Shown here one piece after another: positions 51,364 to 61,345 of a stretch of 64,000 bases of DNA (the first letter of the stretch is position 1; each line of letters opens with the position of its first letter). The notes under the pieces are model-generated. The model saw only the letters and a list, made by a program, of their open reading frames with translations, made no database searches and had not been told where the DNA came from. Origin of the DNA: Spiroplasma ixodetis Y32 (GTDB lineage Bacteria; Bacillota_I; Bacilli_A; Mycoplasmatales; VBWQ01). The DNA lies in assembly GCF_030316605.1 (NCBI RefSeq), contig NZ_CP127040.1, positions 62,001-126,000 on the forward strand, written 5' to 3'. A program made the position numbers and the translations under genes.

Positions 51364-52578
51364 TGGAATGGCAACACTTTTTAGGACTATTTTTTGGTAG
51401 ACATTTGTGCTTGGTATTTGATGGGGGTTAAGTAGTTTAGAGTGCTGTGAATTCTTATGTTGTTATATCAGTTGATGTAATCAAATAATTCTAATTTTAA
51501 TTGGATTAATGATGTAAAATTTATATCATTAATAAATTCTGTCTTAAAAGTTTTGAAAGTTGCTTCAGCAACAGCATTATCATAAGGACAGCCTTTTTTG
51601 CTTAAAGAACGATTAATATTGAATGCTAATAAAAGTTTATCAATCATTTTATTGTTAAATTCATTGCCGCGATCACTATGAAATATTTCAATATCTTTTA
51701 AACAGCGATTTGATTGCATAAATGCTTGATTTACTAATGATGCATCTTTTTTAACTCCAACACTATGCCAATAATTTCGTGGTTAAATAGGTCAATTAAT
51801 AAGCAAATATAGTTTCATTTACCATTAACTTGAACATAAGTTAAATCACTAACAATAACTTCATTTTTAATTCTATTATTAAAGTTTCTATTAACAAGAT
51901 TGGTTATTTGACTATCATTGACTTTATTATGATGATTTTTGAATGATAATTTAGTGTATTTTGATATTAAATTATGCTTATTCATAATTTCTTTAATTTT
52001 TCTGCGTGATAAATAAATTTCTTGGTTTGCTAGTATGACTTTTAATCTTCTTGTTCCATAAACTTCTTTATTTTCTTTAAAAGCACTAATAACAGCTTGT
52101 TCATAAATATTATTTTGATTTTTTTCTTTTTTCTTTAAATTAAAATAATATGTTGATTTAGAGAGTTTTAAAAAACGACACATTGTGCGAATTTTATATT
52201 TAAATTTATTTTTAACAATAATTTCTATTTTCTGCCTATTATTAGTGCTGCTTGCTTTAAAATATCATTTTCCATTCGTAACTGTTTTAATTCTTTATTT
52301 GCTTGAATTAATTGTTTTTCTAAATCAGAAAGATTATCTTTAGTTTTAAAACTACCTGAATTAGTAAATTGCTTAATTCATTTATAAGTAACTGCTCTTG
52401 TAACATTATACTCTTTAACAAGGCAAGATATTGATTTACCACTTTGATATAAGCTACTATTTGCTTTTTAAATTCGTCGGTATATGAGTTAATATTGGTC
52501 ATAATTATAATTCCTTTCTTTTCACTAATTTGTTCACTTGTCTACGTAATTAGTGTCCAATAAAGTGTAACCCATCCA
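51364..52578 (-). mobile_element. IS3-family element, copy 9 (defective)
   Basis: Both ends present. orfA lacks one A (gatataagctac, about 52450) and orfB lacks one T (cactatgccaat, about 51768), so both are frameshifted. Confidence 0.9.
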
Positions 52579-52592
52579 CTTTGTTATCAGTT

Positions 52593-53066
52593 AAATGGGA
52601 GCGTGGCGAAGATGTCGGTAACTAGTAATTTTCAAAAATAACTTCCTAATTTTTTAACCCTTAAATAAAAAAAAATAAATGACAAAAGACGAGAATAAAA
52701 ATCTTGTCTTTTTTTGTAATTGTAAAATTTTAAAATTTTTAAGAACCCTCTTTAACGCTATTATCAACACGTGTTAAGGAACTAAAAAAGTGAACTACAA
52801 CACAGTTGTTAAAAATAGTAGCTAGCATGTGGACTTGCATGAATAAATAATAAGTGGATGATGCCTAATAAAATATACTAACCATTTAATGGTAGTTCTT
52901 GGGGTGGGAGCGAATTGGAAACTAGTATATATAGCCCCCCCGTGGGGAACATACTATTATTCTTAATTTAACCAACCTTGCCGCTTTCAAGTGTGCAAGT
53001 GTTGGTTTTATTTTTTATTTAAGGGTTAAAAAATTAGGAAGTTATTTTTGAAAATTACTAGTTACC
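52593..53066. other. Palindromic non-coding element, copy 2
   Basis: Perfect ~55-bp inverted arms, ggtaactagtaattttcaaa at 52617 and its reverse complement ending 53066, enclose ~390 bp with several hairpins (aaccaaccttgcc...caagtgttggtt; acgagaataaaaatcttgtc; ttatcaacacgtgttaa) and a GC-rich patch (tatagcccccccgtgggg). No ORF. Copy 1 at 36001-37320 has the same left flank and arm but the interior in opposite orientation. Candidate origin, transfer site or invertible segment. Confidence 0.6.
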
Positions 53067-53067
53067 A

Positions 53068-53298
53068 AATATTCATAAAAATACATTTTTGCCATTTAAA
53101 AAAAGTAAATACAATCAATTAACACCAATTCAAAAAGAATACAATAAAACTTTAAGTAAAATTATAATTAAAATTGAACACGTATTTGCTAAACTAAAAC
53201 GTTTTAAAATTTTAAGTTTAAAATATCGCAATAAAATACGAAGATTTGCATTAAGATTTAATTTAATAGCAGGAATATATAATTTTGAATTACCTTAG
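53068..53298 (+). pseudogene. IS5-family transposase remnant
   Basis: Reads NIHKNTFLPFKKSKYNQLTP, then IIIKIEHVFAKLKRFKILSL and FALRFNLIAGIYNFELP to TAG. The IEHVFAKLKRF...LIAGIYN end is characteristic of the C terminus of IS5-type transposases. The rest is missing. Confidence 0.6.
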
Positions 53299-53318
53299 TT
53301 TTGCACCAAGTCTAATAT

Positions 53319-53774
53319 TTATTTTATATCATCTATAAATTCTATTAAAGAATAGTATAATTTTTTAGCAATAATTTTTTTTGATAAATTGTTGTTTTGA
53401 TTTCATTCTGTTATCAAATTTTGGTTTAAATCTAAAATTTTTGGTGATGACTTTGATAAAGTATTACGATATAAATTTATTTTTTGAATAAGTTGTAAAT
53501 AATCATCTATTAAATTTTTAGACAAATTATTAATAGATAATTTTTGTTTGAATATTTTGCTATAATTAATATAATCTAAATTTTTATTTTCTCATGATAA
53601 AAATTTAATAATGTGTTCATGCATTAATTTTTGTAAATTAAAAAAAATAAGGCTTTTCTCAGCATTTATGTGATAAAATTTAAAAATAGTACATAAAGGG
53701 AGAAAAGCCTTATTTTTTTTAGGATTCAAATGAACAAAATTATCAATGTATATGCCCAATTTTAATCCATTCAT
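53319..53774 (-). CDS. 151-aa helical protein with an IS-end hairpin in its coding sequence
   Basis: ATG 53774, overlapping the upstream surface-protein gene's end by no bases (its stop is at 53777-53779). MNGLKLGIYIDNFVHLNPKK, then ~22 residues encoded by the hairpin at 53651-53709 (AFLPLCTIFKFYHINAEKS), then helices (NLIDDYLQLIQKINLYRNTL; KKIIAKKLYYSLIEFIDDIK). Related fragments at 6555 and 24336. The frame stays open through the hairpin. Function unknown. Confidence 0.55.
53651..53709. repeat. Solo copy of the IS1595 terminal hairpin
   Basis: ggcttttctcagcatttatg ... gggagaaaagcc, 59 bp, identical in form to the right end of every IS1595 copy but without the transposase. The flanks extend the palindrome (aaaaaaaataa / ttatttttttt). 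Either a miniature derivative or the ancestral hairpin. Confidence 0.8.
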
Positions 53775-53776
53775 TA

Positions 53777-56524
53777 CTAATTTTCCTTTTTAATATTCTT
53801 TTTCACAGATAATTTTTTTTCTTTCTTTTTGTCATTATCAAATTTTCTTCCTCTTCAATAACCATGATATTTAGCGTTTGTACGTCTATGAATAAAAATA
53901 CCAGCGATAACTGCAACTAAAAATAATGGAATAACAATACTAAGACCCATAGTTAATTGTCAACCATGAAATTTAATGTTTGCTTGACTTTGCAATCAAT
54001 CATGATAACTTTTACCATCAACAAAATTATCAATTTCATTTTTGGTTTGAGGTTTTTGTTTGCCATTTAAAATTTCTGAAATAGTATACCCATGTAAATT
54101 CAAGCCACTTTCACCATTTTTAATTGCTTGCTGATATGCTTTATCTATATCTTTTGTGCTTTCATTTGAATTTACTCAATTGATAGTGTCTGCTTGTAGT
54201 TTATCTAGTTCAATATATTGTTGATAATCATGACTTGTAACTTTTAATAATTTATTGTCTTCTCAAACAATATTTTTTAAGTAATTTCTAATATTATCAT
54301 TATTTAAAAATTTACTAATTTGTTCTTTTATTTGATTTTCTTGTTCAGGTGAAGCAAAACCGCGAGAAGCTATTTTTGTAATATTATTAATTCATTTATC
54401 TTTATTTTTATTGATAAAATCTTGATAATTAGTGATTCAATTTGTATAGTGTTCCAAAGTTAATTTATTAATTACATTTGAAGTATTTACATTTAAATTT
54501 TTAGGTAATGCATCTAAACCTTTATTTAAAATTTCCTTAGCTTTATCGGTTATTGTTTTTACTAATAAATCTTTATCAAGACCATCATCAAACTTTGGTT
54601 CATTAACAATATCATATGTTAATGGTTTTAAAAATGCTGTATAAGAAGTAATTTGATTTTTAATTTCAATATCAAACCCTTTACCATTGGTTTTTATAGT
54701 TTCATTAAATTTATTTTCTACAAAATTGTCATATTGATGTAATCAACCCAATGCTTTTGATTTTTGACTAGATTCGGTTAAATTGATATTTACATTAAGT
54801 TTGGATTTAAGGTTATCTAATTCACTATCATCAAAAGTACCTTTTAATTTTCAATTACTTTCACCAAGTTCTAAATAACTATCATATGTATTACCTACTA
54901 TATCGACTAAATGTAAATGATATATACCATTAGTTTTGATTGATAAATTTTTAGAAACACGTTGTTTAAAACCAGTTGCTGTAAAATCATTTGTTGTTTC
55001 ATTAACCGTTCCTTGTTCATAAAAACTTTTGTTTACATCAAAATTAATCAAAATATCTTTAAAATCAATATTTAAACTAGCATCATGTGTTCCTGTCCCA
55101 TCTTTAATTTCTGTTTGAATAATATCTGTATTATTAGTATTTCCAGCATTAGAAACTAAACCAGTATATAATTGTGTATCATCAATTTTTGTTTGATAAT
55201 CAATTTTATTTTTATCAATTGAAGTTTTAACTCATAATTTATATGTCACTTGTCCAGTATTAGAGTCTCCACCAAAAATGCTTGCAAGTTTTTTATCTTT
55301 TAAAGTTAAAACTAAATTATGTTCACCAGTAGAGATATCTAAATCTATTGTAGGAAATGTAATAGAACTACCATCTAATGTAGCACTTGCAACTAGGTTC
55401 TCTTTAATATCAATTTTTTGTATAGAATTGTAAACTATACCACTGTATAATGGCCAAGATTTATCAAAAGTATCAGGTTTATTAACATTTAATAACAAAT
55501 TTATTGGATTAGTTTTGTATAATCCGCGATAAATCCCTGAATAAATATCATTGTTTTTATTATTTATGGCTAATGTTCATCCTAATCCACCTATATTATT
55601 AAAAGTATTGATTTTAGTAAATTCATCTGTTCCATTAGATTTATAAATAGTTCCTGTTTCTCCAGAAAGAATTTGAGCACCTGCATAAACATTATTATCA
55701 TTATCAATAATTAAAATTCTAATTTGTTCACTTGTTCCTGACATAGGTATAAAAGTATTTCCATCTGTTGATTTATAAACAATTCCGTTGCCATTACCAG
55801 CAAAAATTATTCCATTTTTATCAATTGCTAAGCTTCAAATTGCACTACTTGTTCCTGACATAGGTATAAAAGTATTTCCATCTGTTGATTTATAAACATA
55901 ACCATCATTATAACCAGCAGCAGTGCTAGCAAAAATTATTCCATTTTTATCAACCGCTAAGCAGGTGATAGCTCCATTCAATTTTGTAATTTCAATAAAT
56001 TTATCTGTTCCATTAGATTTATATATTATGCCATTGCCATTACCAGCATAAATGTTATCATATTGATCTGTTATTAAATACTTAATGCTTCCGCTTGTTC
56101 CGGAAATAATTTTAAATTCATCTGTTCCGTTAGACTTATAAACATTTCCTTCCCTATCACTTGCAAAAACATTATTTTTTTTATCAGTTATTAATTTTGT
56201 AACAGTAATATTAGGTATACCTTTTATAATAGAAAAATTAATGCCATCATCAATACTTTTATATACTCCATCAGAAGTTGATACAAACATTGTTTCACCA
56301 TTAACTGAAAAAACAATATCTTCTATATTAGAGATTTGATTTATTTTTGCAAAATCAAAAGGATTTATCTCATTTTGACTTTTTATATTGATGTCTTTAT
56401 TAGTATTTATTTGGTTTGATTTAAAACCATGATTTATAACATTATTTGCAAACAATGGTTTTAAGTTAGTTGCACTTGTTCCAACTAATGCACTAATAGT
56501 TATTGTAGTTAATATTTTTTTCAT
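53777..56524 (-). CDS. 915-aa surface protein: propeller repeats plus C-terminal anchor
   Basis: Continuous when TGA is Trp. Signal peptide MKKILTTITISALVGTSATN. Residues ~60-340: short repeats of the form YKSNGTDEFxxI ... AVDKNGIIFASTAAG, like sensor/BNR-type propeller blades. Then beta-rich domains, a helical charged region, one transmembrane helix near the C terminus (LTMGLSIVIPLFLVAVIAGI) and a basic tail (HRRTNAKYHGYWRGRKFDND). An adhesin-like protein exposed outside the cell. An in-frame ATG lies 24 bp upstream (56548), but GGAG in front of 56524 supports the shorter start. A truncated paralogue is at 12447-13002. Confidence 0.8.
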
Positions 56525-56537
56525 TTTATTTTCTCCT

Positions 56538-56730
56538 TTAATTGACATTTCAAGTTTTATTATACTTTTTTTCTATCATTTCTAAATGCTTGTCACACAT
56601 TTTAAAATCACCAGTAATGGTTTCTTTAACATCTTTAATTTTTAAAGTTTTAGAACACTCTTTACAACGTAATAATCATACTATATCTTTACCATCAACT
56701 TTTTGCACAAAAACTACCACCTAAATTCAT
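56538..56730 (-). pseudogene. Small Cys-containing protein, frameshifted (cassette Y)
   Basis: ATG 56730: MNLGGS, then an extra T shifts the frame (otherwise FVQKVDGKDIVWLLRCKECS ... FKMCDKHLEMIEKKYNKTWN). Paralogue of 14190-14414. Confidence 0.55.
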
Positions 56731-56769
56731 ATACCTTTAAAAAGAGCATATTTGCTGTTTTTAGCGAGA

Positions 56770-56802
56770 TTTGAGTTTATGAATATCCAAACATATCATA
56801 AA
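56770..56802. terminator. Hairpin (cassette Y)
   Basis: gagtttatga / tcataaactc, the positional counterpart of the long hairpin at 14450-14492 with different bases. Confidence 0.5.
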
Positions 56803-56829
56803 CTCTTTTCAATGCTTTAAATTTGTTTA

Positions 56830-57174
56830 AACACGATATTATTATATATTAATATACATTCTTACATATTGTTTACAAATTCTGCTTTTTTTAAAAGTTT
56901 TAATAACAAAATTTTTTTCAATTTCTATAACTTCACTTAATGAAAAAGATTTATTAAACTTCTCATCTAAAGTTTTGATATAAAATTTTCAATCTTGATT
57001 GTCAGTTTTTAGTCATAAAGTTTCACTAATCATTTTTTCTAAATTTCATGTTTAAAAAACTAGTATAGAATTTTCTTCAATAAAATAAGTATTACAATTA
57101 CTACTTAAATTATTTTCCTTTAATCAGTTTTGATAAGTTGATAGAAGCTTTTGTTCTTTTTGAGTTAATTTCAT
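56830..57174 (-). pseudogene. Hypothetical ~115-aa protein, nonsense codon (cassette Y)
   Basis: MKLTQKEQKLLSTYQNWLKE ... ENSILVF, TAA (Gln in the X paralogue), then TWNLEKMISETLWLKTDNQD and KSRICKQYVRMYINI. Paralogue of 14520-14847, which is broken at other places; comparing the two restores the full protein. Confidence 0.55.
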
Positions 57175-57219
57175 TATTGCCCTCCCTAATCTTTTCAAGA
57201 TATTTCGTTAGATTTATTA

Positions 57220-57807
57220 CTACTGTTTTTTTTGTTCAGTTAAAATTTGTAAAATCATGTCTAATTTCTGATTTATATTATTGTCAAAGCTAATCAAATT
57301 TTTTAAAGTTAATTTACTATGTGTAGCTAAACTCAAAGCGTCATTTGATTTATTTAATTGTTTTTCATTAACAAATCTTGCACTAATTTCTTTTTCATCA
57401 ATGCTATTATCACCAGTACCTTTGTATGTTTTTGTTAAATCTAAATTCAATTTAGTTAAATCTACACCATAGAAAAATCATAATTTTGTACTTGTCTTAT
57501 TTGCATAATGTTTGCCTAAATAATGAATTTTGACTTTTTAATTTTTAATATTAATGCCAGTTTCTTCTAACATTTCATTAATTACTGTTTGATAATGGTT
57601 ATTATTTTCTAGACCACCAGTGATAGTACTGTACTGACTAATCTGTTTATTTTTAAATAATGGGTTGTATTCTTTAGTTAATAAATAATAATATTCATTG
57701 TCTTTAACGACATAGGGCAAAATAGCAACTCTTTGATTATTGCATCAAGGTTCTTCCACCCCTTGCATAAATTCAACTTTAATCAATTTTAAATATTCTT
57801 TATTCAT
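57220..57807 (-). pseudogene. Nudix hydrolase, nonsense codon (cassette Y)
   Basis: Start at 57807 as in the intact paralogue (14859-15479). The Nudix box GGLENNNHYQTVINEMLEET is complete, but the Lys codon after GINIKN is TAA (57538-57540). After it the frame continues to 57220, where an A-run change truncates the tail. Confidence 0.7.
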
Positions 57808-57914
57808 AAAAAATATCTTCCTTTCCAAAAGTGTTTTTAAAAATAAAAATTGTAACAACATAGGCTACAACTCAAATTATTTTTAATTTTCCTTACTTAA
57901 AAGAAGAATAAAAT

Positions 57915-58078
57915 AAAAAAACTAGATAGGTCTATAATAATTTCGCGAGTGTACCTATTTTAGTATTCAATTTTTATAATTTAACTTTATCATATTTAAT
58001 TTTTGATTGCAAATCAAATCTTTAATTAAATATAATCGTTACCAGTGCCACTCGCGAAAGACCGCACCAGTAACTAGA
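57915..58078 (-). ncRNA. Covarying leader RNA, cassette Y copy (intact)
   Basis: On the minus strand: hairpin stem gttactggtgc / gcactggtaac (58038-58076) with 15-nt loop ggtctttcgcgagtg. About 85 nt later comes its complement cactcgcga...agacc (57929-57951), immediately followed by tatctagttttttt. The copy in cassette X has loop ggcttttgcgggttg and partner caacccgca...aagcc: nearly every changed base is compensated. It lies in the Nudix-gene leader (minus) and next to the origin/rep region (plus). Confidence 0.75.
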
Positions 58079-58181
58079 TAATTGTATAACAAATTACTTT
58101 ATTTTTGAATTATAAATAATAGTTTTCACAAAAAAATATTTATATGAAAAGATAAAATAACAATTATTGTGAAAATATTGA

Positions 58182-58383
58182 TACCGGTAAAGGTTAGAAT
58201 TGAAATATTAATAATAAATATAAAACTTGATTAATATTAATACTATATATGTTATTGATAATAATTGTATATTTGATTATTCTATTTTATTATATATTAT
58301 TAATATTTATTATATATTATAGAGTATCAATTTATCTATACTGTTAATGGATAAAATATAATGAATTCTAACCTTTACCGGTA
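58182..58383. promoter_or_regulatory. Candidate replication origin: 20-bp inverted repeat around AT-rich core
   Basis: Perfect inverted repeat taccggtaaaggttagaatt (58182-58201) and aattctaacctttaccggta (58364-58383) flank 162 bp that is almost pure A/T. The right arm is 54 bp upstream of the rep start. Could be initiator-binding sites around an unwinding region, or the rep operator. Confidence 0.6.
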
Positions 58384-58436
58384 TATTTTATGATATAATA
58401 TCTTTAAATTTTAATTATCTTAAAAGGGGAGAAATT

Positions 58437-59405
58437 ATGTCAAAGTATTTGCTGAACAAACAAGATAATAAATTTATTAAAAAGTCAAACGTGATTGTTC
58501 GTGCAGTGACAAATGATTGTGCTGGAATTATGACTCAAAGATTATTTAACTTTGCTATTTTAAATTCTTTGCATAAGTTAAATTGAAATAAACAAGAAAA
58601 ACATAAGTATTTGGAATGTTGAATTACTGATTTTTGTAAATATTATGGTATTGCTGAAAAACAACTTTATGACAAGGTTATTCATAAAAACAAAGAAATG
58701 ACAGTGATTCAAAAAGAAATTCAAATTTTAACACAAATGCAATTTTTTTTGTTTGATGAAACAAAAGATAAATTTGAGTTTGTAAATTTATTTTTAAGAG
58801 GTGGAAATGATCAAGGTAAAATTTATTTAGAAATTCATCAAACTTTAATAGCAGAACATTATTTAAATTTAAAATCTGATTATACAAATATTTATTTGCC
58901 TTATACAAAAGCAGTTACTAGTAAATATTCAATCCGGTTATATGAATATTTGCGAAGTTATTTGTATATGAATGCTAAAACAAAAAAACTCCAATTTATA
59001 ATCATGAATGAAATTTTGAAAAACTTAGTAAAATTTTAAATTTAAATTTAAAAAGTAGTTATTTTAAAAATATTAGTATGTTAAAAAATAAGATTTTAGA
59101 ACCAGTTAAAAGAGATTTGTTAAAAACAGATATTATTTTTACCTACGAATTGATAAAAGTTGGTAGAAAATATAGTAAAATAATTTTGAATACGCATTTA
59201 TACACATTTGGATTTAGAGAAATTTAATGCTCAAAATTCTGAACTTGAAAAAATACCAAGTAAAAAAGAATACAAAGAGTATACGAATAAATCAACAAAA
59301 ATAACAGCGAATAATTTTGAAAAACAAAAAAATAAAATGATTGAAAAACCCATTTTAAGTGATGAACAATTGCAAAATATTTTAGATAATATTGATAGTG
59401 TTTAG
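58437..59405 (+). pseudogene. Rep_3-family plasmid replication initiator, frameshifted
   Basis: ATG 58437 after GGGGAG. The first 200 codons read MSKYLLNKQDNKFIKKSNVI ... SKYSIRLYEYLRSYLYMNAK, the Rep_3 pattern, then hit TAA at 59037. One-base shift near 58995 restores WNFEKLSKILNLNLKSSYFK, LEPVKRDLLKTDIIFTYELI; a second shift near 59200 leads to LDLEKFNAQNSELEKIPSKK and a C-terminal DEQLQNILDNIDSV. Two separate winged-helix halves are recognisable. Broken unless the shifts are sequencing errors. Confidence 0.7.
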
Positions 59406-59429
59406 TATTTATATTTTAAAAATAAATTT

Positions 59430-59600
59430 TATTTTTAACATTAACATTGTAATTGTATACGATGTTAATGTTGTAATTAATTTTAAAAAAGTATATATTA
59501 TTTATTAAATATAATATATAATATAATTAACATCGTAATTGTATATAATGTTAATGTCGTAATTAATGTTAACATTATATACTTATATAGTTAAGGAGTT
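59430..59600. promoter_or_regulatory. Repeated palindromes upstream of parA (parS/operator candidate)
   Basis: Two copies of a ~30-bp imperfect palindrome with arms attaacat / atgttaat around taattgtata (59438-59475 and 59527-59560), plus taatgttaacatta (59565-59580). Placed directly before parA, as expected for a centromere or autorepression site. Confidence 0.55.
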
Positions 59601-59605
59601 GTTAT

Positions 59606-60361
59606 ATGAAAATTATTACTATTGGTGCATTAAAAGGTGGAGTTGGAAAAACAACTTTTATTTTTAATCTTGCTGGTTATATAGCTAAAGATAATAAAAA
59701 AGTGTTGCTGATTGATTTAGATCCTCAAGCTAATTTAACTGTTAGTTTTAAATTAAAAACAAATAATGCTAATAGTGCAGAACTTTTTAATGGAAAAGTT
59801 TTAATTAATCAAACAAGATATAAGTATATTGATATTATTTCATCAAATATAAAGCTAGAAGCTTTAAATCGTACGTTAATACAAGTTGTAGCTAGTGAAA
59901 AAATATTATATAAATATTTTAAATCTTTTAAAAACCAAGAATTTTTAAATTATGATTACGTTATTATAGATACTTCACCAAGTCTAAGTTTAATTAATCT
60001 TAATGCTTTTGCGGTTGCTGATAGTATAGTATTAGTTAGTGATTGAAGTTTATATAGTTTAGATGCTTTAAGATATCTGATTCCTATTTGAGAAACTAAT
60101 GCTCGAGACTTGGAAATTAGAAATAATTTTAAGGCAATAATTTTAAATAATATTAAACATTATAAAATGAGTCAAGATTTTATTGAAGCAATTAAACAAA
60201 CACCATTCCATGAATATTTGGTTTTACCTCCAATTAAAAATAAAAGTGCTTATGTTAAAGCTCAATTGATTGGTGAACCTGTAGCTTTTAATAATTTAAT
60301 TAATAAAAAAACTAATTATCCAGAATTAATAAAATCTTTAATAATTAAGGGAGTGTTGTAA
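59606..60361 (+). CDS. parA: ParA/Soj-family partition ATPase
   Basis: 251 residues, intact. Deviant Walker A ALKGGVGKTT (residues 8-17, signature Lys10), Walker A' region LLIDLDPQANLTVSF (~35-49), Walker B DYVIIDTSPSLSLINLNAF. ATP-dependent dimer that positions plasmid copies on the nucleoid together with a DNA-bound partner. ATG after AAGGAG; next gene starts 1 bp after its stop. Short type without N-terminal HTH. Confidence 0.92.
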
Positions 60362-60362
60362 T

Positions 60363-60638
60363 ATGAGTACTAAAAATAATCCATGATTAAATGAAACGTT
60401 AAACGAAGCGCAAGAAATTGTAAGAGAAATTAAGTCTGCAACAATGATTAAACAAAATAATAATGAAAATAAGAATTTTGAACAATATGCAAAATCTAAA
60501 TATACTTATTTTACTGTAAATCATTTAGATAGAAAATTTCTTAATGATTTTAAAAATATGGCCAAAGAAGAAAATTTATCTTATGCAAAATTTTTAGTTA
60601 AAATTTTTGATGAGTATAAAAGAAATAAAAAATATTAA
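60363..60638 (+). CDS. Small partition partner (ribbon-helix-helix-like)
   Basis: 91 residues: MSTKNNPWLNETLNEAQEIV, a polar linker, then YFTVNHLDRKFLNDFKNMAK and NLSYAKFLVKIFDEYKRNKK, a strand-helix-helix pattern as in ParG/CopG-type centromere-binding proteins. Directly follows parA (stop and start separated by 1 bp), supporting a ParA partner. The homologous position in the 10-kb replicon is held by the truncated gene at 10010-10275. Confidence 0.6.
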
Positions 60639-60660
60639 TATAGAAAGGTTTTTTAAAGTT

Positions 60661-60927
60661 ATGAAAACAAAATATTATGCAGTAAGAAAAGGTAAAAAAC
60701 TGGTATATTTGATAATTGAAAGGAATGTGAAGAAAATATTAAAAATTTTTCTGGTGCTGAATATAAATCTTTTAATAACAAGAATGATGCAGAAAAATAT
60801 ATTAATATATATTCAGAATCAAATCTAAAACAAAAAGAAAATAATCATGAAAATTATCAAGGCATAGTTTATGTTGATGGCAGTTTTGATAGTAAAAATT
60901 TAATTTTTACTTATGGTTTAATTTTTA
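60661..60927 (+). pseudogene. RNase HI with N-terminal hybrid-binding domain, truncated
   Basis: MKTKYYAVRKGKK, then (one-base shift near 60700) TGIFDNWKECEENIKNFSGA EYKSF...NDAEKYINIY, the viroplasmin/RNase H1 hybrid-binding domain, followed by IVYVDGSFDS...TYGLIF, the first strand and catalytic Asp region of RNase H. The rest is cut by the IS1595-end palindrome at 60928. Such enzymes degrade RNA in RNA-DNA hybrids. Confidence 0.75.
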
Positions 60928-60965
60928 CGGACTTCTCCCCACAAGTACATGTGGGGAGAAGTCCG
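60928..60965. repeat. Back-to-back IS1595 left ends (38-bp palindrome)
   Basis: cggacttctccccaca and its complement tgtggggagaagtccg meet around agtaca. Two left-end sequences of the IS1595 element face each other with nothing between; it separates two gene fragments. Probably a deletion or excision product. Confidence 0.75.
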
Positions 60966-61231
60966 TTTATTATTTCAATAGTAAATAAACATACCTAATA
61001 AAATAACTGCACTTACTCATACACTATTACTTACTACTCATATTGCTGGTAAATTTTTGAATCATTTAAATCAAGTAAAATGAATATTGTAATATCATGT
61101 GTATAAGCAATTGCACCAACACAATCAAAAACAAATCATAATGCAAGAAAAATCAAAATTCATATCATTGCAAAAATTCAAATTTTATGAAAAATATTTT
61201 CTTGTCACTTATCTTTTATTCAATTTATCAT
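60966..61231 (-). pseudogene. Small membrane protein downstream of VirB4, truncated
   Basis: ATG 61231 after AAGGAG. MINWIKDKWQENIFHKIWIF, hydrophobic segment FAMIWILIFLALWFVFDCVG; after a shift near 61085, PAIWVVSNSVWVSAVILLGM FIYYW. Two transmembrane helices, many TGA Trp. Cut at the palindrome. Position after virB4 in the same direction suggests a conjugation-apparatus protein. Confidence 0.5.
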
Positions 61232-61345
61232 TTTTTTCACTCCTTTTTAGGTATATGCCTTTATTTTTCTCATATTTGCTGTTTTTAACGATGTTTTGAT
61301 TTTGAATACTAAACCATTAATCACGTCTTACTTGTTAGACCTTTT

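Noticed and set aside
53592..53774. Treating the solo hairpin as the terminator of the 915-aa gene
   Set aside because: It lies 68 bp past the stop but inside a continuing open frame that has homologues; a double role is possible but the gene reading is better supported.
56542..56724. 60-aa plus-strand ORF at 56542
   Set aside because: Overlaps the minus-strand Cys-containing pseudogene and the start of the 915-aa gene; no ribosome site.
60607..60828. 73-aa plus-strand ORF overlapping the end of the parA partner
   Set aside because: The RNase H hybrid-binding domain in the other frame explains the sequence; this frame is what remains after the frameshift.
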